Assembly (NCBI RefSeq): GCF_900116295.1
Contig: NZ_FPAF01000001.1
Span: forward strand, 186,001 to 250,000
Source: Bacillus sp. 103mf
GTDB taxonomy: Bacteria > Bacillota > Bacilli > Bacillales > Bacillaceae_G
DNA: 64,000 nt
Direction of reading: 5' to 3'
In this document: one piece after another, positions 43,577-53,248 of the stretch
Numbering within the stretch: position 1 is the stretch's first letter
Layout of the letters: every line of letters begins with the position of its first letter
Made by a program: the position numbers and the translations under genes
The notes under the pieces: model-generated
What the model was told of the DNA's origin: nothing
Database searches by the model: none
The model's input: only the letters and a program-made list of their open reading frames with translations

Positions 43577-44728
43577 TTATAAAAGATTTTTAATACATTG
43601 AATAACCCTTTGTTGCTCTATCTCTGTCATGTTGGAACTAGAAGGAAGACAAATACCTGTTTTAAATAATTGTTCAGCCACATGGTCATTTTCGCTATGA
43701 GAATAATATTTCATCCCTTCAAAAAGCGGTTGCATGTGAAGCGGCTTCCACACAGGACGAGCTTCAATATTCTCTTCAGCTAAAGCCTCCAATAATGATT
43801 GAATAGATATACCCGTTTCTTTTTCATTGATTGTTAAAGCTGTGAGCCAACGATTCGACTGAGTATTTTCTAATTCAGGCATAAAGTAAAATCCAGGTAT
43901 ACTAGATAATTCCTGGTAATATCGTGCAAATATTAATCTTCTAGCCTTCACTCTATCTTCTAACACCTCTAATTGAGCTCTTCCAATACCAGCTAATATA
44001 TTACTCATTCGATAGTTATATCCCATCTCGCTATGCTGGTAATGCGGTGCTACATCCCTTGCTTGGGTTGCAAAAAAACGCGCTTTCTTTAATGCCTCAA
44101 CATCATCAGAAACAAGCATTCCTCCACCAGAAGTTGTAATAATTTTGTTGCCATTAAAAGAATAAATACCAAATTTCCCAAATGTACCACTGGCTTTTCC
44201 TTTATATGTAGAACCTAAAGATTCCGCTGCATCCTCAATAATAGGAACATTATATTTATTACATAAAGAACAAATCTCATCCATTTTTGCGCTCTGCCCA
44301 TATAAGTTAACAGTGATAATAGCTTTTGGCAATTTACCTTCTTTATGAGCATCAGAAAGCGCACGTTCTAAAGCTTGCGGCGACATGTTCCATGTTTCTG
44401 GCTCTGAATCGATAAATACTGGTTCAGCCCCTAAATACATAATTGGATTGGCACTCGCTATAAAAGTAAGACTTGAACAAAACACTTTATCCCCTTTTTG
44501 AACATCTAATAACCGCAGAGCTAAATGGATAGCGGCAGTACCTGAACTAACCGCTGCAGCATCTCTAGTTCCAACAAAAGATGCGAGTTCTTCTTCAAAA
44601 GCATCCACATTTGGCCCAAGAGGAGCAATCCAGTTTGTATCAAAGGCATCTTGAATATATTTTTGTTCATTGCCGCTCATATGCGGAGTAGAGAGAAAGA
44701 TTCGGTTTTTTTGTTGTGTTATTACCAT
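43577..44728 (-). CDS. DegT/DnrJ/EryC1 sugar aminotransferase (EpsN/PglE-like)
   Basis: PLP-dependent enzyme that adds an amino group to a UDP-4-keto sugar. The 383 residues show the family signatures VSSGTAAIHLAL, DAAESLGSTYKGK and the PLP lysine in YSFNGNKIITTSGGGML. Together with the acetyltransferase (44740) and sugar-phosphate transferase (45396) it forms the same trio as EpsL-EpsM-EpsN of the B. subtilis eps operon and PglC-PglD-PglE, which make and attach UDP-diacetylbacillosamine. The 4,6-dehydratase is not in the window. Start at 44728 has GGAGTG; a GTG three codons earlier overlaps it. Confidence 0.9.
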   Translation of the reverse strand: MVITQQKNRIFLSTPHMSGNEQKYIQDAFDTNWIAPLGPNVDAFEEELASFVGTRDAAAVSSGTAAIHLALRLLDVQKGDKVFCSSLTFIASANPIMYLGAEPVFIDSEPETWNMSPQALERALSDAHKEGKLPKAIITVNLYGQSAKMDEICSLCNKYNVPIIEDAAESLGSTYKGKASGTFGKFGIYSFNGNKIITTSGGGMLVSDDVEALKKARFFATQARDVAPHYQHSEMGYNYRMSNILAGIGRAQLEVLEDRVKARRLIFARYYQELSSIPGFYFMPELENTQSNRWLTALTINEKETGISIQSLLEALAEENIEARPVWKPLHMQPLFEGMKYYSHSENDHVAEQLFKTGICLPSSSNMTEIEQQRVIQCIKNLL

Positions 44729-44739
44729 TTTTATCACTC

Positions 44740-45375
44740 CTAGTAACTCAATTCATTAATAACTTTGGCAGGGATACCAACGGCTGTACAATTAGGGGGA
44801 ATGTCATTTATCACAACAGCTCCTGCTCCAATAACAGACCATTCTCCGATTTTAACACTTGGAATAAGAGTAGCCGCTGCCCCTATATGTGTCCCTTCTT
44901 CGATGATGATAGAACCTGTAAGTGTAGCATGAGGAGAAATATGCACAAAATCCCCTAATATATTGTCATGTTCAACAATAGAACCCGTATTTATAATAGA
45001 GTGATTGCCAATTCGAGTATCAGCATTAATCACCGCATGCGGCATAACAACTGTACCGTTTCCTATCTTAGCATTCGGACTTATAACGGCTGTTTTATGT
45101 ATTAACGTGGCATAAAAATTGTCAGACAGACTCAATTTTTCGGCAATTTTTTTTCTAACTTTATTATTCCCTATTGCAATAACAAATTTTATTTGATTAA
45201 CATCGTTAATCATTTCATAGGCAGTTGAAATCGGGCCGAAATAAATATTATCTACTCTAGTTATATCTTCATATCGATCATCTAAATATCCAACAATTTC
45301 ATATTCCTTGTTTGATAAAATAATATCCTGTATAACTTTACTGTGACCACCTTGTCCAATCATTACAATTTTCAT
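44740..45375 (-). CDS. UDP-amino-sugar N-acetyltransferase (EpsM/PglD-like)
   Basis: A 211-residue acetyltransferase. It has an N-terminal Rossmann-like part with GQGGHSKVIQDII and a C-terminal left-handed beta-helix of hexapeptide repeats (NGTVVMPHAVINADTRIGNH, EGTHIGAAATLIPSVKIG). The catalytic His of PglD-like enzymes is seen in TGSIVEHDNILGDFVHI. It should acetylate the amine added by the product of the next gene. Sits between the transferase and aminotransferase genes with short spacings. Confidence 0.9.
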   Translation of the reverse strand: MKIVMIGQGGHSKVIQDIILSNKEYEIVGYLDDRYEDITRVDNIYFGPISTAYEMINDVNQIKFVIAIGNNKVRKKIAEKLSLSDNFYATLIHKTAVISPNAKIGNGTVVMPHAVINADTRIGNHSIINTGSIVEHDNILGDFVHISPHATLTGSIIIEEGTHIGAAATLIPSVKIGEWSVIGAGAVVINDIPPNCTAVGIPAKVINELSY

Positions 45376-45395
45376 TCACTACCTTCTCTCACAGT

Positions 45396-45986
45396 CTATT
45401 TGATACCCGTAAAACGTTCCATTGTTACATGACCATCTTGATTTACTCCTTCTGATTTAAACACTTTTATTAGTGTAAGAAATAATATCTTCATATCGAT
45501 TAAAAAAGATTGATTATTTACATACCATACATCTAGTTTGAATTTTTCTTCCCAAGTAATTGCATTTCTTCCATTCACTTGTGCCCACCCAGTAATCCCA
45601 GGCTTTACATCATGTCTTTTAGCTTGTTCACTAGAATATAAAGGTAAGTATTCCATTAATAATGGTCGCGGTCCTACTAAACTTATGTCACCTTTCACAA
45701 CATTTATAAGTTGCGGCAATTCATCTAAACTACATTTCCTAAGAAACTTACCAAATGTGGTTAATCTCACTTGATCCGGCAAGGACTTACCCTGATTATC
45801 TCTTTCATCAGTCATTGTGCGAAATTTGTAAAGATAGAACGGTTTTCCATGTAGTCCTGGACGTTGTTGTTTAAATATTATAGGTGATCCTAATTTTAAT
45901 CTAACCAAAACGGCTACTACAACGATAACAGAAGATAAACACAATAATAAAAACAAAGAAATCAGTAAATCAAAAATTCGCTTCAT
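45396..45986 (-). CDS. Initiating sugar-phosphate transferase (EpsL/PglC-like)
   Basis: Membrane enzyme of the bacterial sugar transferase family (PF02397), 196 residues, that transfers the first sugar phosphate to undecaprenyl phosphate. It shows the single N-terminal re-entrant helix ([20 protein letters not shown]), the [14 protein letters not shown] segment and the signature [20 protein letters not shown]. Small monotopic type (PglC-like) without the extra membrane domain of WbaP. First gene of the EpsL/M/N-like trio. Confidence 0.92.
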   Translation of the reverse strand: MKRIFDLLISLFLLLCLSSVIVVVAVLVRLKLGSPIIFKQQRPGLHGKPFYLYKFRTMTDERDNQGKSLPDQVRLTTFGKFLRKCSLDELPQLINVVKGDISLVGPRPLLMEYLPLYSSEQAKRHDVKPGITGWAQVNGRNAITWEEKFKLDVWYVNNQSFLIDMKILFLTLIKVFKSEGVNQDGHVTMERFTGIK

Positions 45987-46057
45987 TAATAATCATACTC
46001 CTATCCAAGATTCTTGCAAGCGCCTTTTCACAGATCAATAGTATGAAAGGCTTTCGT

Positions 46058-46253
46058 TATATATACATCCATTTTCATTTTTCAACATATAAGTCGCTGC
46101 TATGCAGAAAAAGGAGCCTGCACTTGCTTTCTCTCTTGTTTCACTTCGCACATGGCAGAAAAAGGCCCTGATCGCTTGTATGCATGATCAGACGCTCTCT
46201 CTCATCTAAAATGAACGATTTTATGTCGATCTTTTCAATTGGTGTTTATATAC
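46058..46253 (+). repeat. Dispersed repeat copy
   Basis: TATATACATCCATTTTCATT through CTGATCGCTTGTATGCATGA to CAATTGGTGTTTATATAC, full length with both ends. Confidence 0.8.
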
Positions 46254-46301
46254 ATATCATTTCACAATAAATCTTAGAACCAATTTTTTAAGATTTATAA
46301 A

Positions 46302-46454
46302 TTATTTTGATGTATACATAATCGAAATGAGGTATTGTTTAATTTCTTCGATTAAACGTTTTACTTCTACATTTTTTGATTCTTGACCTCTTTTGTATAT
46401 ATACATGAGTATCTCTTTAAATTCCTGCTGAGTTAATCTCTCAGAAATGTTCAT
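46302..46454 (-). CDS. Small helical protein of 50 residues between two repeat copies
   Basis: MNISERLTQQEFKEILMYIY, then KRGQESKNVEVKRLIEEIKQ and a short YLISIMYTSK tail. It has a good GAGGGG site 7 bases before the ATG. It is predicted almost fully helical, amphipathic and charged. Placed in the gap between galE and the EpsL-like gene, in operon direction. The EF-x3-L...G...V-x2-LI-x2-I pattern faintly resembles SinI/SlrA-type antirepressor helices, but the similarity is too weak to assign. It is also too short for many automatic gene callers. Confidence 0.6.
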   Translation of the reverse strand: MNISERLTQQEFKEILMYIYKRGQESKNVEVKRLIEEIKQYLISIMYTSK

Positions 46455-46569
46455 GTTTAATCCCCTCTTTCGAAAAATCTGTTTACATATACAAATTCTA
46501 GCTATTTCAAGTGGGATTTGTATTTATTTTCTCCTCTATTACTAACAATTTTTTACTCTCTAACATCCC

Positions 46570-46775
46570 TTATATATAGCCATTTTCATTTTTCGACATA
46601 TAAGTCGCTGCTATGCAGAATACAACATGATCGCTACTTGCTTCCTCCTTTTGTTTTAAATATTGCATGTGGTAGGAAAAGGCTCTGACCGTTTCTATGT
46701 GCGGCCAGATGCTCTCGTCCCCCCTAAAAAAGAAAGGAGGTTTTTATGTCGTCTTGTTAACTTGTATATATATCA
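46570..46775 (+). repeat. Dispersed repeat copy
   Basis: TATATATAGCCATTTTCATT, TTTCGACATATAAGTCGCTG, core CTGACCGTTTCTATGTGCGG, end GTATATATATCAT eight bases before the galE stop. Confidence 0.8.
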
Positions 46776-46782
46776 TATAATT

Positions 46783-47796
46783 TTATTTGGCATAACCATT
46801 TGGATTATTAAACTGCCATCTCCATGAATCTTCGCACATCTCTTCGACTCCTTTTTGAGCAACCCATCCCAACTCTAGTTTAGCCTTTGATGCATTCGCA
46901 TAACAAATAGCTACATCACCTGGACGACGATTTACAATTCTATATGGAACTTTCTTACCTGATGCTTTTTCAAAGGCAGTAGCCATTTCCAATACACTAT
47001 AACCACATCCGGTTCCTAAATTATACGCTTCTACTCCTTGAGATCTCGATATCTTTTCGAGCGCTTTCAAATGTCCCATTGCAAGATCTACAACATGTAT
47101 ATAATCTCTTACAGCTGTACCATCTTGCGTTGGATAGTCATTCCCAAAAACGCTTAATTCATTTAGCTTTCCAACAGCTACTTGTGTAATGTACGGGATA
47201 AGATTATTTGGAATACCTTTTGGATCTTCCCCAATTCGCCCGCTTTTATGTGCTCCAATTGGATTAAAGTAACGTAAAAGAGCAATACTCCACTCATGGT
47301 CAGACACATACAGATCACGTAATATTTCTTCAATTATCTGTTTTGTGCGCCCATAAGGATTCGTCGCTCCAAGTGAAAAATTTTCGGAAATCGGTACTTG
47401 TTCTGCCATTCCATATACTGTTGCTGAGGAACTGAAGACCATTTTCTTTACACCATGCTTTTTCATGACTTCACATAATACAAGAGTACCTGTAATGTTA
47501 TTATGATAATACCAAAGTGGTAACGTAACCGACTCTCCTACCGCCTTCAATCCTGCAAAATGGATAACGGCATCAATCTGATTTTCACCAAAAATAGTAT
47601 CTAGCATCTCTTTATCTAATATATCTGCCTGATAAAATGTAAAATCTTTTCCTGTAATTTCACGAACACGTTTTAAAGCTTCTGGTTTACTGTTTGAAAA
47701 ATTGTCAACTACGATTATCTCATATCCGGCATTTAATAGTTCTACGCATGTATGAGTTCCGATGTATCCTGCTCCGCCTGTAACTAGAATTTTCAT
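46783..47796 (-). CDS. galE: UDP-glucose 4-epimerase
   Basis: Extended short-chain dehydrogenase, 337 residues, interconverting UDP-glucose and UDP-galactose (or the GlcNAc forms). NAD site [15 protein letters not shown] at the N terminus, catalytic SSSATVYG with the Y-x3-K pair in [12 protein letters not shown], and [20 protein letters not shown] for substrate binding. The ATG has GAGGAGGAAAAAAC upstream. Supplies galactose-type precursors to the surrounding polysaccharide genes. Confidence 0.95.
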   Translation of the reverse strand: MKILVTGGAGYIGTHTCVELLNAGYEIIVVDNFSNSKPEALKRVREITGKDFTFYQADILDKEMLDTIFGENQIDAVIHFAGLKAVGESVTLPLWYYHNNITGTLVLCEVMKKHGVKKMVFSSSATVYGMAEQVPISENFSLGATNPYGRTKQIIEEILRDLYVSDHEWSIALLRYFNPIGAHKSGRIGEDPKGIPNNLIPYITQVAVGKLNELSVFGNDYPTQDGTAVRDYIHVVDLAMGHLKALEKISRSQGVEAYNLGTGCGYSVLEMATAFEKASGKKVPYRIVNRRPGDVAICYANASKAKLELGWVAQKGVEEMCEDSWRWQFNNPNGYAK

Positions 47797-47876
47797 ATGT
47801 TTTTTCCTCCTCGTTATTCATATCCTTATTCATACATTTTTTTATTGAAACGTGGTTAACTTTTACATTAGGTATT

Positions 47877-47926
47877 AAAAAACATCCCGGTTCGTTGTTG
47901 TAAAATAACGAATTGAGATGCTTTTT
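47877..47926 (-). terminator. Terminator between the beta-helix gene and galE
   Basis: Minus strand AAAAAGCATCTCAATTCGTT and AACGAACCGGGATGTTTTTT pair with a few mismatches around a short loop. Confidence 0.75.
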
Positions 47927-47944
47927 ATGACTTTGTGCCTTACT

Positions 47945-47970
47945 GTATAAACCCATTTTAATTTTTCGAC
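47945..47970 (+). repeat. Fragment of the dispersed repeat (left end only)
   Basis: TATAAACCCATTTTAATTTT then TCGACATC matches the left end of the other copies and then diverges. Confidence 0.55.
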
Positions 47971-48005
47971 ATCTTTGTCTAGCTCTGGCTCATATGAATC
48001 TCCAC

Positions 48006-50429
48006 TTAATTAATAACAGTATTATCTATCAACCTAGTACTTGCGTTTATATCAGTAGACACATTATTAAATATACACCGTGCTATCGTCACCGCTTTTT
48101 CCTTCGTTAACCACCGTAAGCTGACCACAGTATTTTCCAAATAACTATGTGCAATGATGGAAACGGTAGAACTATCTGTTTTCTTGATAATAGAGTTTAA
48201 AAATGTACTGCGATTATTCACAACGTTTCCTTCAAAATTTATGCCTACGTTTTGAAATAAGCAGTTGTCTGTATTTATCTTCCTCGTATATTGAGCATTA
48301 TTAGAACCTAGCGATAGATCTCCACCCATTCGACTAGTTTTTGCTCTTAAGAACTTACCGTTACTTAAATTACAACATTCCAAATCTGCAGCGCCTTCAA
48401 TCAAGGTTAATCCTTCTACTGTGATAGGTCGTCCAGCATAATTAGCAGGTGGCTTGATGCTAATGTCATAGTTCTTGACATTAATGTTCTTAAGAACCCC
48501 TCCTGTCATAATTACTGAAAGGTTTTGTGCTACAGCATTATCGCTTCTCCACTCTCTTTCAATAGTAATATCTGAGATGTAGCATCTCCCATAATCACAT
48601 CTGCTTATATTGAATCCTGCTGTTCCTGCATCCGTTATGACTACCGGCGGCCCATTTAATGTTTCAGCCACTTGGAAACTTGTTGGTGTTACATTTACTG
48701 TATAATACAGTTTATCTACACTAATTCCAGCAGGAACTTTTCCAATCCATTGTTCGAAACATATCTTTGCGCCATTTCCCATTCCATGCGGTGAGCTATA
48801 AGTAAATGTCCTAGTAGTGACATTTACAGCAGGAGTTCCAAAGTAACCATAAGTACTCGAAACGGAAAATGAGCCATTCTTTATTTGACAATTTGTAACG
48901 ACTGCTCCTCTAATATCTTGTAACTTTATATTCCCGTTATTACATACTGCTCCATTGACAAAGTTATCTCCTTTAACAGTGAGTTCACATCCAATAAAAG
49001 TATTATTTAGATATTTAATATACCAGTTATTCTGATAAGAACTAACTCCTCCAACATTAAAACCTTCAAATATGTTATTTTCTAAAACTACATGAATACC
49101 ATCAACGTTTACAAAATGCCCACGTGCATTGCTATAAATGTAATTATTATAAATATAAATTCTAGTGTTCAATTCAAGCCCGGATTGATTTAGTTCAGGC
49201 CGCCATGTTGGTATATTACTTTGAGACCACATAGACTCAATATCTATTCCAAACATAGGAGCAGTTCCATCCACTGTAATGCCATCATCAGCCTTACCAA
49301 TAAAGTAGATTTTGTTATCAAAGATGTAGGTATCGTTTGCACTACCAAGAGTAATACCTTGTCTTCTGCAGTTGTGAATATCGCAGTTATGGATGTAAAT
49401 ATGTGATCCCATCTGTTCTTGCGTATAGTCAGCTGGATTCAATTTATATTCTAACCAGCCCGTGGAAACAGCATCGCCAGTACAATCACTTATTTCTACA
49501 TGATCTATTTCAACATAATTTGAACCGCTTATTTCTATCCCTTGTCCCCATTCGTGTGTATAGTTCTGAGCGTCGACTTTCGCATTAATTTTTGCAATTT
49601 GATCATCACTCAAAGGTGAAGACGTAATATCAATAACAAATATCATCTTATTAGCCTTGTCTATTGGAGCAACCCAATTTCTTCCTGACGGAGATGTTGG
49701 GGCAAACTGTCCATCGGTTTTAAATCCAACTAACGTACTAGAAGAAACCGTGCCATTATATTGATAAAAACTATATCTCGTAGCAGTTACTCCTGAAATA
49801 GACCATAGTCTAAAAGATTTTAGTAGTCCAGGATTTCCATACCTATCTACTACCTCACTACGGATAAAATTCGGATTACTATTTAATGACCCGTCAGGAT
49901 TTACACCTCCCCTAACAAACTTTACACCTATTTCATATATATGCCCCTTTTTGTCTCCGACTATTTTCCCACCAGAAACCCTAACATTTCTAACTCCTTT
50001 AACCTCAAATATTCTATACCAAGGTGATGAATTGGCTTCTAACTGTAATACGCATCCATCAGCCATTTCAAAATGTATATTGCTTGGCATAACAATACAT
50101 GAAAATGATGTACTGTCAATCTTTAACTTATATGTCCCTCCTGGCAATATAACATGATTATACCCTTGAGATTTTGCCCAAATTAATGCTTGATTTATAC
50201 CTAGTGTAGTAGCAGCAGCATTCGTCCCATCATTTTTAATATTCCATCTATCTGGTTCTATTACATATACAACACTTGAGGCATTTTCTGTACTTGAAAT
50301 TGAAAGCTTTTTAGGAATCCACTTTGATTTAACATCATCATAAGTTAATACATCACCATGGGCAGGAGACATATTTGTTAAATCAACATCACTCATATCT
50401 CCAAGATTAGCGTTTAAATAACTTGTCAT
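48006..50429 (-). CDS. Right-handed beta-helix (pectate-lyase-fold) protein of the polysaccharide locus
   Basis: An 807-residue protein. A short N-terminal module (SDVDLTNMSPAHGDVLTYDD, then SKWIPKK) resembles the phage tail-fibre 'DVLTYD...W' repeat. It is followed by a pectate-lyase-superfamily segment (AAATTLGINQALIWAKSQGY, HVILPGGTYKL) and a long parallel beta-helix with Asn ladders (NYVEIDHVEISDCTGDAVST). No signal peptide is seen. Such proteins in exopolysaccharide loci are thought to bind or trim the polymer. It is transcribed between flanking terminators, so separately regulated. ATG with AAAGGGTG. Confidence 0.8.
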   Translation of the reverse strand: MTSYLNANLGDMSDVDLTNMSPAHGDVLTYDDVKSKWIPKKLSISSTENASSVVYVIEPDRWNIKNDGTNAAATTLGINQALIWAKSQGYNHVILPGGTYKLKIDSTSFSCIVMPSNIHFEMADGCVLQLEANSSPWYRIFEVKGVRNVRVSGGKIVGDKKGHIYEIGVKFVRGGVNPDGSLNSNPNFIRSEVVDRYGNPGLLKSFRLWSISGVTATRYSFYQYNGTVSSSTLVGFKTDGQFAPTSPSGRNWVAPIDKANKMIFVIDITSSPLSDDQIAKINAKVDAQNYTHEWGQGIEISGSNYVEIDHVEISDCTGDAVSTGWLEYKLNPADYTQEQMGSHIYIHNCDIHNCRRQGITLGSANDTYIFDNKIYFIGKADDGITVDGTAPMFGIDIESMWSQSNIPTWRPELNQSGLELNTRIYIYNNYIYSNARGHFVNVDGIHVVLENNIFEGFNVGGVSSYQNNWYIKYLNNTFIGCELTVKGDNFVNGAVCNNGNIKLQDIRGAVVTNCQIKNGSFSVSSTYGYFGTPAVNVTTRTFTYSSPHGMGNGAKICFEQWIGKVPAGISVDKLYYTVNVTPTSFQVAETLNGPPVVITDAGTAGFNISRCDYGRCYISDITIEREWRSDNAVAQNLSVIMTGGVLKNINVKNYDISIKPPANYAGRPITVEGLTLIEGAADLECCNLSNGKFLRAKTSRMGGDLSLGSNNAQYTRKINTDNCLFQNVGINFEGNVVNNRSTFLNSIIKKTDSSTVSIIAHSYLENTVVSLRWLTKEKAVTIARCIFNNVSTDINASTRLIDNTVIN

Positions 50430-50510
50430 ATGTTTACACCCTTTTTCTTTTTTATATATTATGCTTCTATAGATTAAATAGATTGGGTGTATGAGTTAGG
50501 ATGAAAAAAA

Positions 50511-50539
50511 GAAAAAACTATTCTATGAATAGTTTTTTC
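50511..50539. terminator. Terminator after the flippase gene
   Basis: GAAAAAACTATTC-TAT-GAATAGTTTTTTC, perfect 13-bp stem with T run both ways. The rest of 50430-50742 holds the beta-helix gene promoter; no gene seen. Confidence 0.85.
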
Positions 50540-50742
50540 TTTCCTCTTTTCAACAAATTTATTATAAACTAAGAAATCTCACTACATATGTTCATCATTT
50601 TAACTTGTGATTGTTTGAATTGCGAAAACACGGTAGTCTAGCTACCTTTTGTATATATCTGAAATTTCTAATTTCAGAACACTTTATTTTTTAACTCCGC
50701 TTCATGATGGTAATGTTTAAAATATATACCAGCTGACTGAAG

Positions 50743-52290
50743 TTAATATGAAATTCCTTTTCCTAATTTAAAACGCTTCAATAACTTGCCCGCAATTCTT
50801 TTAAAAACACCAAATAAATACTTAAACTCATCTGTTTTACGAAAAATGAATACATAAATTATATTTGGCACTATTAGACAAACGGTGCCTTTTAATATTA
50901 AACCTAACCAACCATCTAACAATATAAAGTTACTTATCACTTTTGTTATTAGATATGTTCCTATACATATAACTACATAATACATGTATGTTCTATAATA
51001 ATGAATAATAGGTTTTTCGAACACCTTCTTATACACTAGATAAGGCGTAACCCAGAATGGAACAGTTAATACACTTATAAATGTTCCAATAAAAACACCT
51101 ACTATACCTATATACTGAACTAAAATAATAGATACAATAAGGTTTACAGCAGCTTGAAACAAAGGAGCGTATTTATCCTCTTGAAAAATTCCTGCTGTAG
51201 TCTTCACAGTTGTTATCGCATTTCTCATTCCTCTTTCATAGAAGATAGCCATTAATACAAATAATATCCCTTCACTCATTAAGAATTTCGGGCCTATCCA
51301 TAAAGTAATAAAGGGCTCTATAGTAATACATAACAGTATACTAAAAAATGAATATAACCAAAAATTGAGGAGTGTATAGATTTTATATATACTGTAAATT
51401 TTTTCTGCACTCTCTTTTGCTACTAAATTTCCTACACTATGATAAATATTATTAAACACTTGATAAGTAAAAGTTCTACAAATATCAATTAACATATTGT
51501 AATTGGAGTACAATCCAACTGCTGCTACACTCACAAATGATGAAATAATAATATTATCTGTACCTAAAACTAGGTAGTTTCCTATATTTTGTAGAACAAT
51601 CGCTTTTACATTTTTTATAATGCTATTTTTCGTTTCGCTATCTAATTTACTAGATACTTTATCTTTTAAAAATGGATACAATTTACTCACTATAACTGCT
51701 AAAAGGATACTTGTAGTTATGGTAATAACACTATCTATAATTAGATATAAAATATAATTTTTTGTATAGTGCAATACTCCTATCTTAAGACAAGTGGATA
51801 TAATGGAAGATATAGAATATACCCCTGTTACAACATAACCTTTCTGACAAACATTTAAAAACGAACTTCTATGTGAGTACAAATACGGTGCAACTGTGTT
51901 CAGTAAAAATATGGCATAAATGAGATGGACATTTTCAACATTTGAATCTTTAACAAAATAACCTAGAAAAGGCATTAATGCGAGCCCTAGTAACAATACT
52001 ACTAAGGCGATTACCATGTATGCATTTCGATACAAGCGCATAAGCACTTTTATTTTCTGCTGATCATTCTCGGCTACCGGTTTGTAAAGACTGTACATTA
52101 TACTAGAACCTATTCCTGCTTCTGCTAAAGACAGCATAGACAGTATGTTGGTAAGTAATCCGTTTATTCCTAGGTACTCAACGCCTAAGCTATTAATGAA
52201 TACAGTTCTTGAAATAAAACTTAATGACGTAATAATAATTTGATTACCAAGACCAGCGGATATATTAATTATCGAATTTTTTACTCTCAT
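50743..52290 (-). CDS. Polysaccharide flippase (Wzx, MOP superfamily)
   Basis: A 515-residue membrane protein with 12-14 segments and the family N terminus SIINISAGLGNQIIITSLSF. It should flip undecaprenyl-linked repeat units across the membrane in a Wzx/Wzy-type pathway, like B. subtilis EpsK. Last gene of the right-hand operon, 9 bp after a glycosyltransferase. The ribosome site is weak (GTAGG), suggesting coupling to the gene before. Confidence 0.85.
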   Translation of the reverse strand: MRVKNSIINISAGLGNQIIITSLSFISRTVFINSLGVEYLGINGLLTNILSMLSLAEAGIGSSIMYSLYKPVAENDQQKIKVLMRLYRNAYMVIALVVLLLGLALMPFLGYFVKDSNVENVHLIYAIFLLNTVAPYLYSHRSSFLNVCQKGYVVTGVYSISSIISTCLKIGVLHYTKNYILYLIIDSVITITTSILLAVIVSKLYPFLKDKVSSKLDSETKNSIIKNVKAIVLQNIGNYLVLGTDNIIISSFVSVAAVGLYSNYNMLIDICRTFTYQVFNNIYHSVGNLVAKESAEKIYSIYKIYTLLNFWLYSFFSILLCITIEPFITLWIGPKFLMSEGILFVLMAIFYERGMRNAITTVKTTAGIFQEDKYAPLFQAAVNLIVSIILVQYIGIVGVFIGTFISVLTVPFWVTPYLVYKKVFEKPIIHYYRTYMYYVVICIGTYLITKVISNFILLDGWLGLILKGTVCLIVPNIIYVFIFRKTDEFKYLFGVFKRIAGKLLKRFKLGKGISY

Positions 52291-52299
52291 ATTTAAAAC

Positions 52300-53175
52300 C
52301 TACTTCATCATGATTTTCTTACATTTAACTAAAAATATAGAAAAGATTAAAGTAACAGGTTGAATTTCCAAATATTTTGCAGCCTGTCCTAATTTTAAAT
52401 TAGACTTTACAAAATCATAGTATAAATTATAATAAGACAATCTGCCTTTTACATTACATTTATAAAACTTAATTTGCTGTTTTATATAATACGCTGTACC
52501 TTTAGGACTTTTAGCAAATATCTCTTTCATATTTTTCGTTAAGCCATCCTCAAGATAATCGCATATATAAGTGGTTTTATTAAACCACCTTATTTTATAG
52601 CCATCATGGGCCATTTTCTCCCACACTGTAGCCTCTGTTATAAATTTCTCTCCTTCAAATTCACAAAACTTATATTTTCTAAGGATGTTCGTATAAAAGA
52701 CTTCTGCTTTATCACCGGTTATATTATATTTTGTACGTTCAAGTGAAGTTGCGTCTACATATTCCCCTTCAAATGTTGTTCCTAAAAAGTCATTAACCTG
52801 TCTTCCTCTATTACCGGAAACACCACAAAATAATTCTTTATTTTCCAAGTTTCGTTCCCAATTTTCTATGTTTTCTAATGCATCTTTCGTCAGATAATCA
52901 TCAGAATCGACAATGAAGAACAATTCCCCTTCTGCTAAGTCAGTAGCTTTATTAATTGCTCTATGTTTCCCACCATTTTCAACTTTATAATACCTTATGG
53001 GGAATGGATTTTTTTCTACTGTCCATAATCTAAATAACTCTTCTGTGTTATCGCTTGAACCATCATCAATAACTAACCATTCAAAATCTGTATATGTTTG
53101 CTCTTGTAATGATCTGTACAGTTTTTCTATAATATAGCCTCTGTTGTATGTTGGAGTGAATACTGTTATTCTCAT
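52300..53175 (-). CDS. Glycosyltransferase family 2
   Basis: A 291-residue GT-A fold enzyme. The N terminus TVFTPTYNRGYIIEKLYRSL is standard, with the nucleotide-sugar motifs DDGSSDNTEEL and the DxD in FFIVDSDDYL. The C-terminal part resembles EpsH/CpsI-type transferases of exopolysaccharide loci. ATG with GGAGGATTAA. Adds one sugar of the repeat unit; which one is unknown. Confidence 0.9.
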   Translation of the reverse strand: MRITVFTPTYNRGYIIEKLYRSLQEQTYTDFEWLVIDDGSSDNTEELFRLWTVEKNPFPIRYYKVENGGKHRAINKATDLAEGELFFIVDSDDYLTKDALENIENWERNLENKELFCGVSGNRGRQVNDFLGTTFEGEYVDATSLERTKYNITGDKAEVFYTNILRKYKFCEFEGEKFITEATVWEKMAHDGYKIRWFNKTTYICDYLEDGLTKNMKEIFAKSPKGTAYYIKQQIKFYKCNVKGRLSYYNLYYDFVKSNLKLGQAAKYLEIQPVTLIFSIFLVKCKKIMMK

Positions 53176-53248
53176 TTAATCCTCCCATTGTTACTGACCA
53201 TAATTTTTTCTTTTCATCTATTTACAGTAATTATTTAAAAATAAGCCC

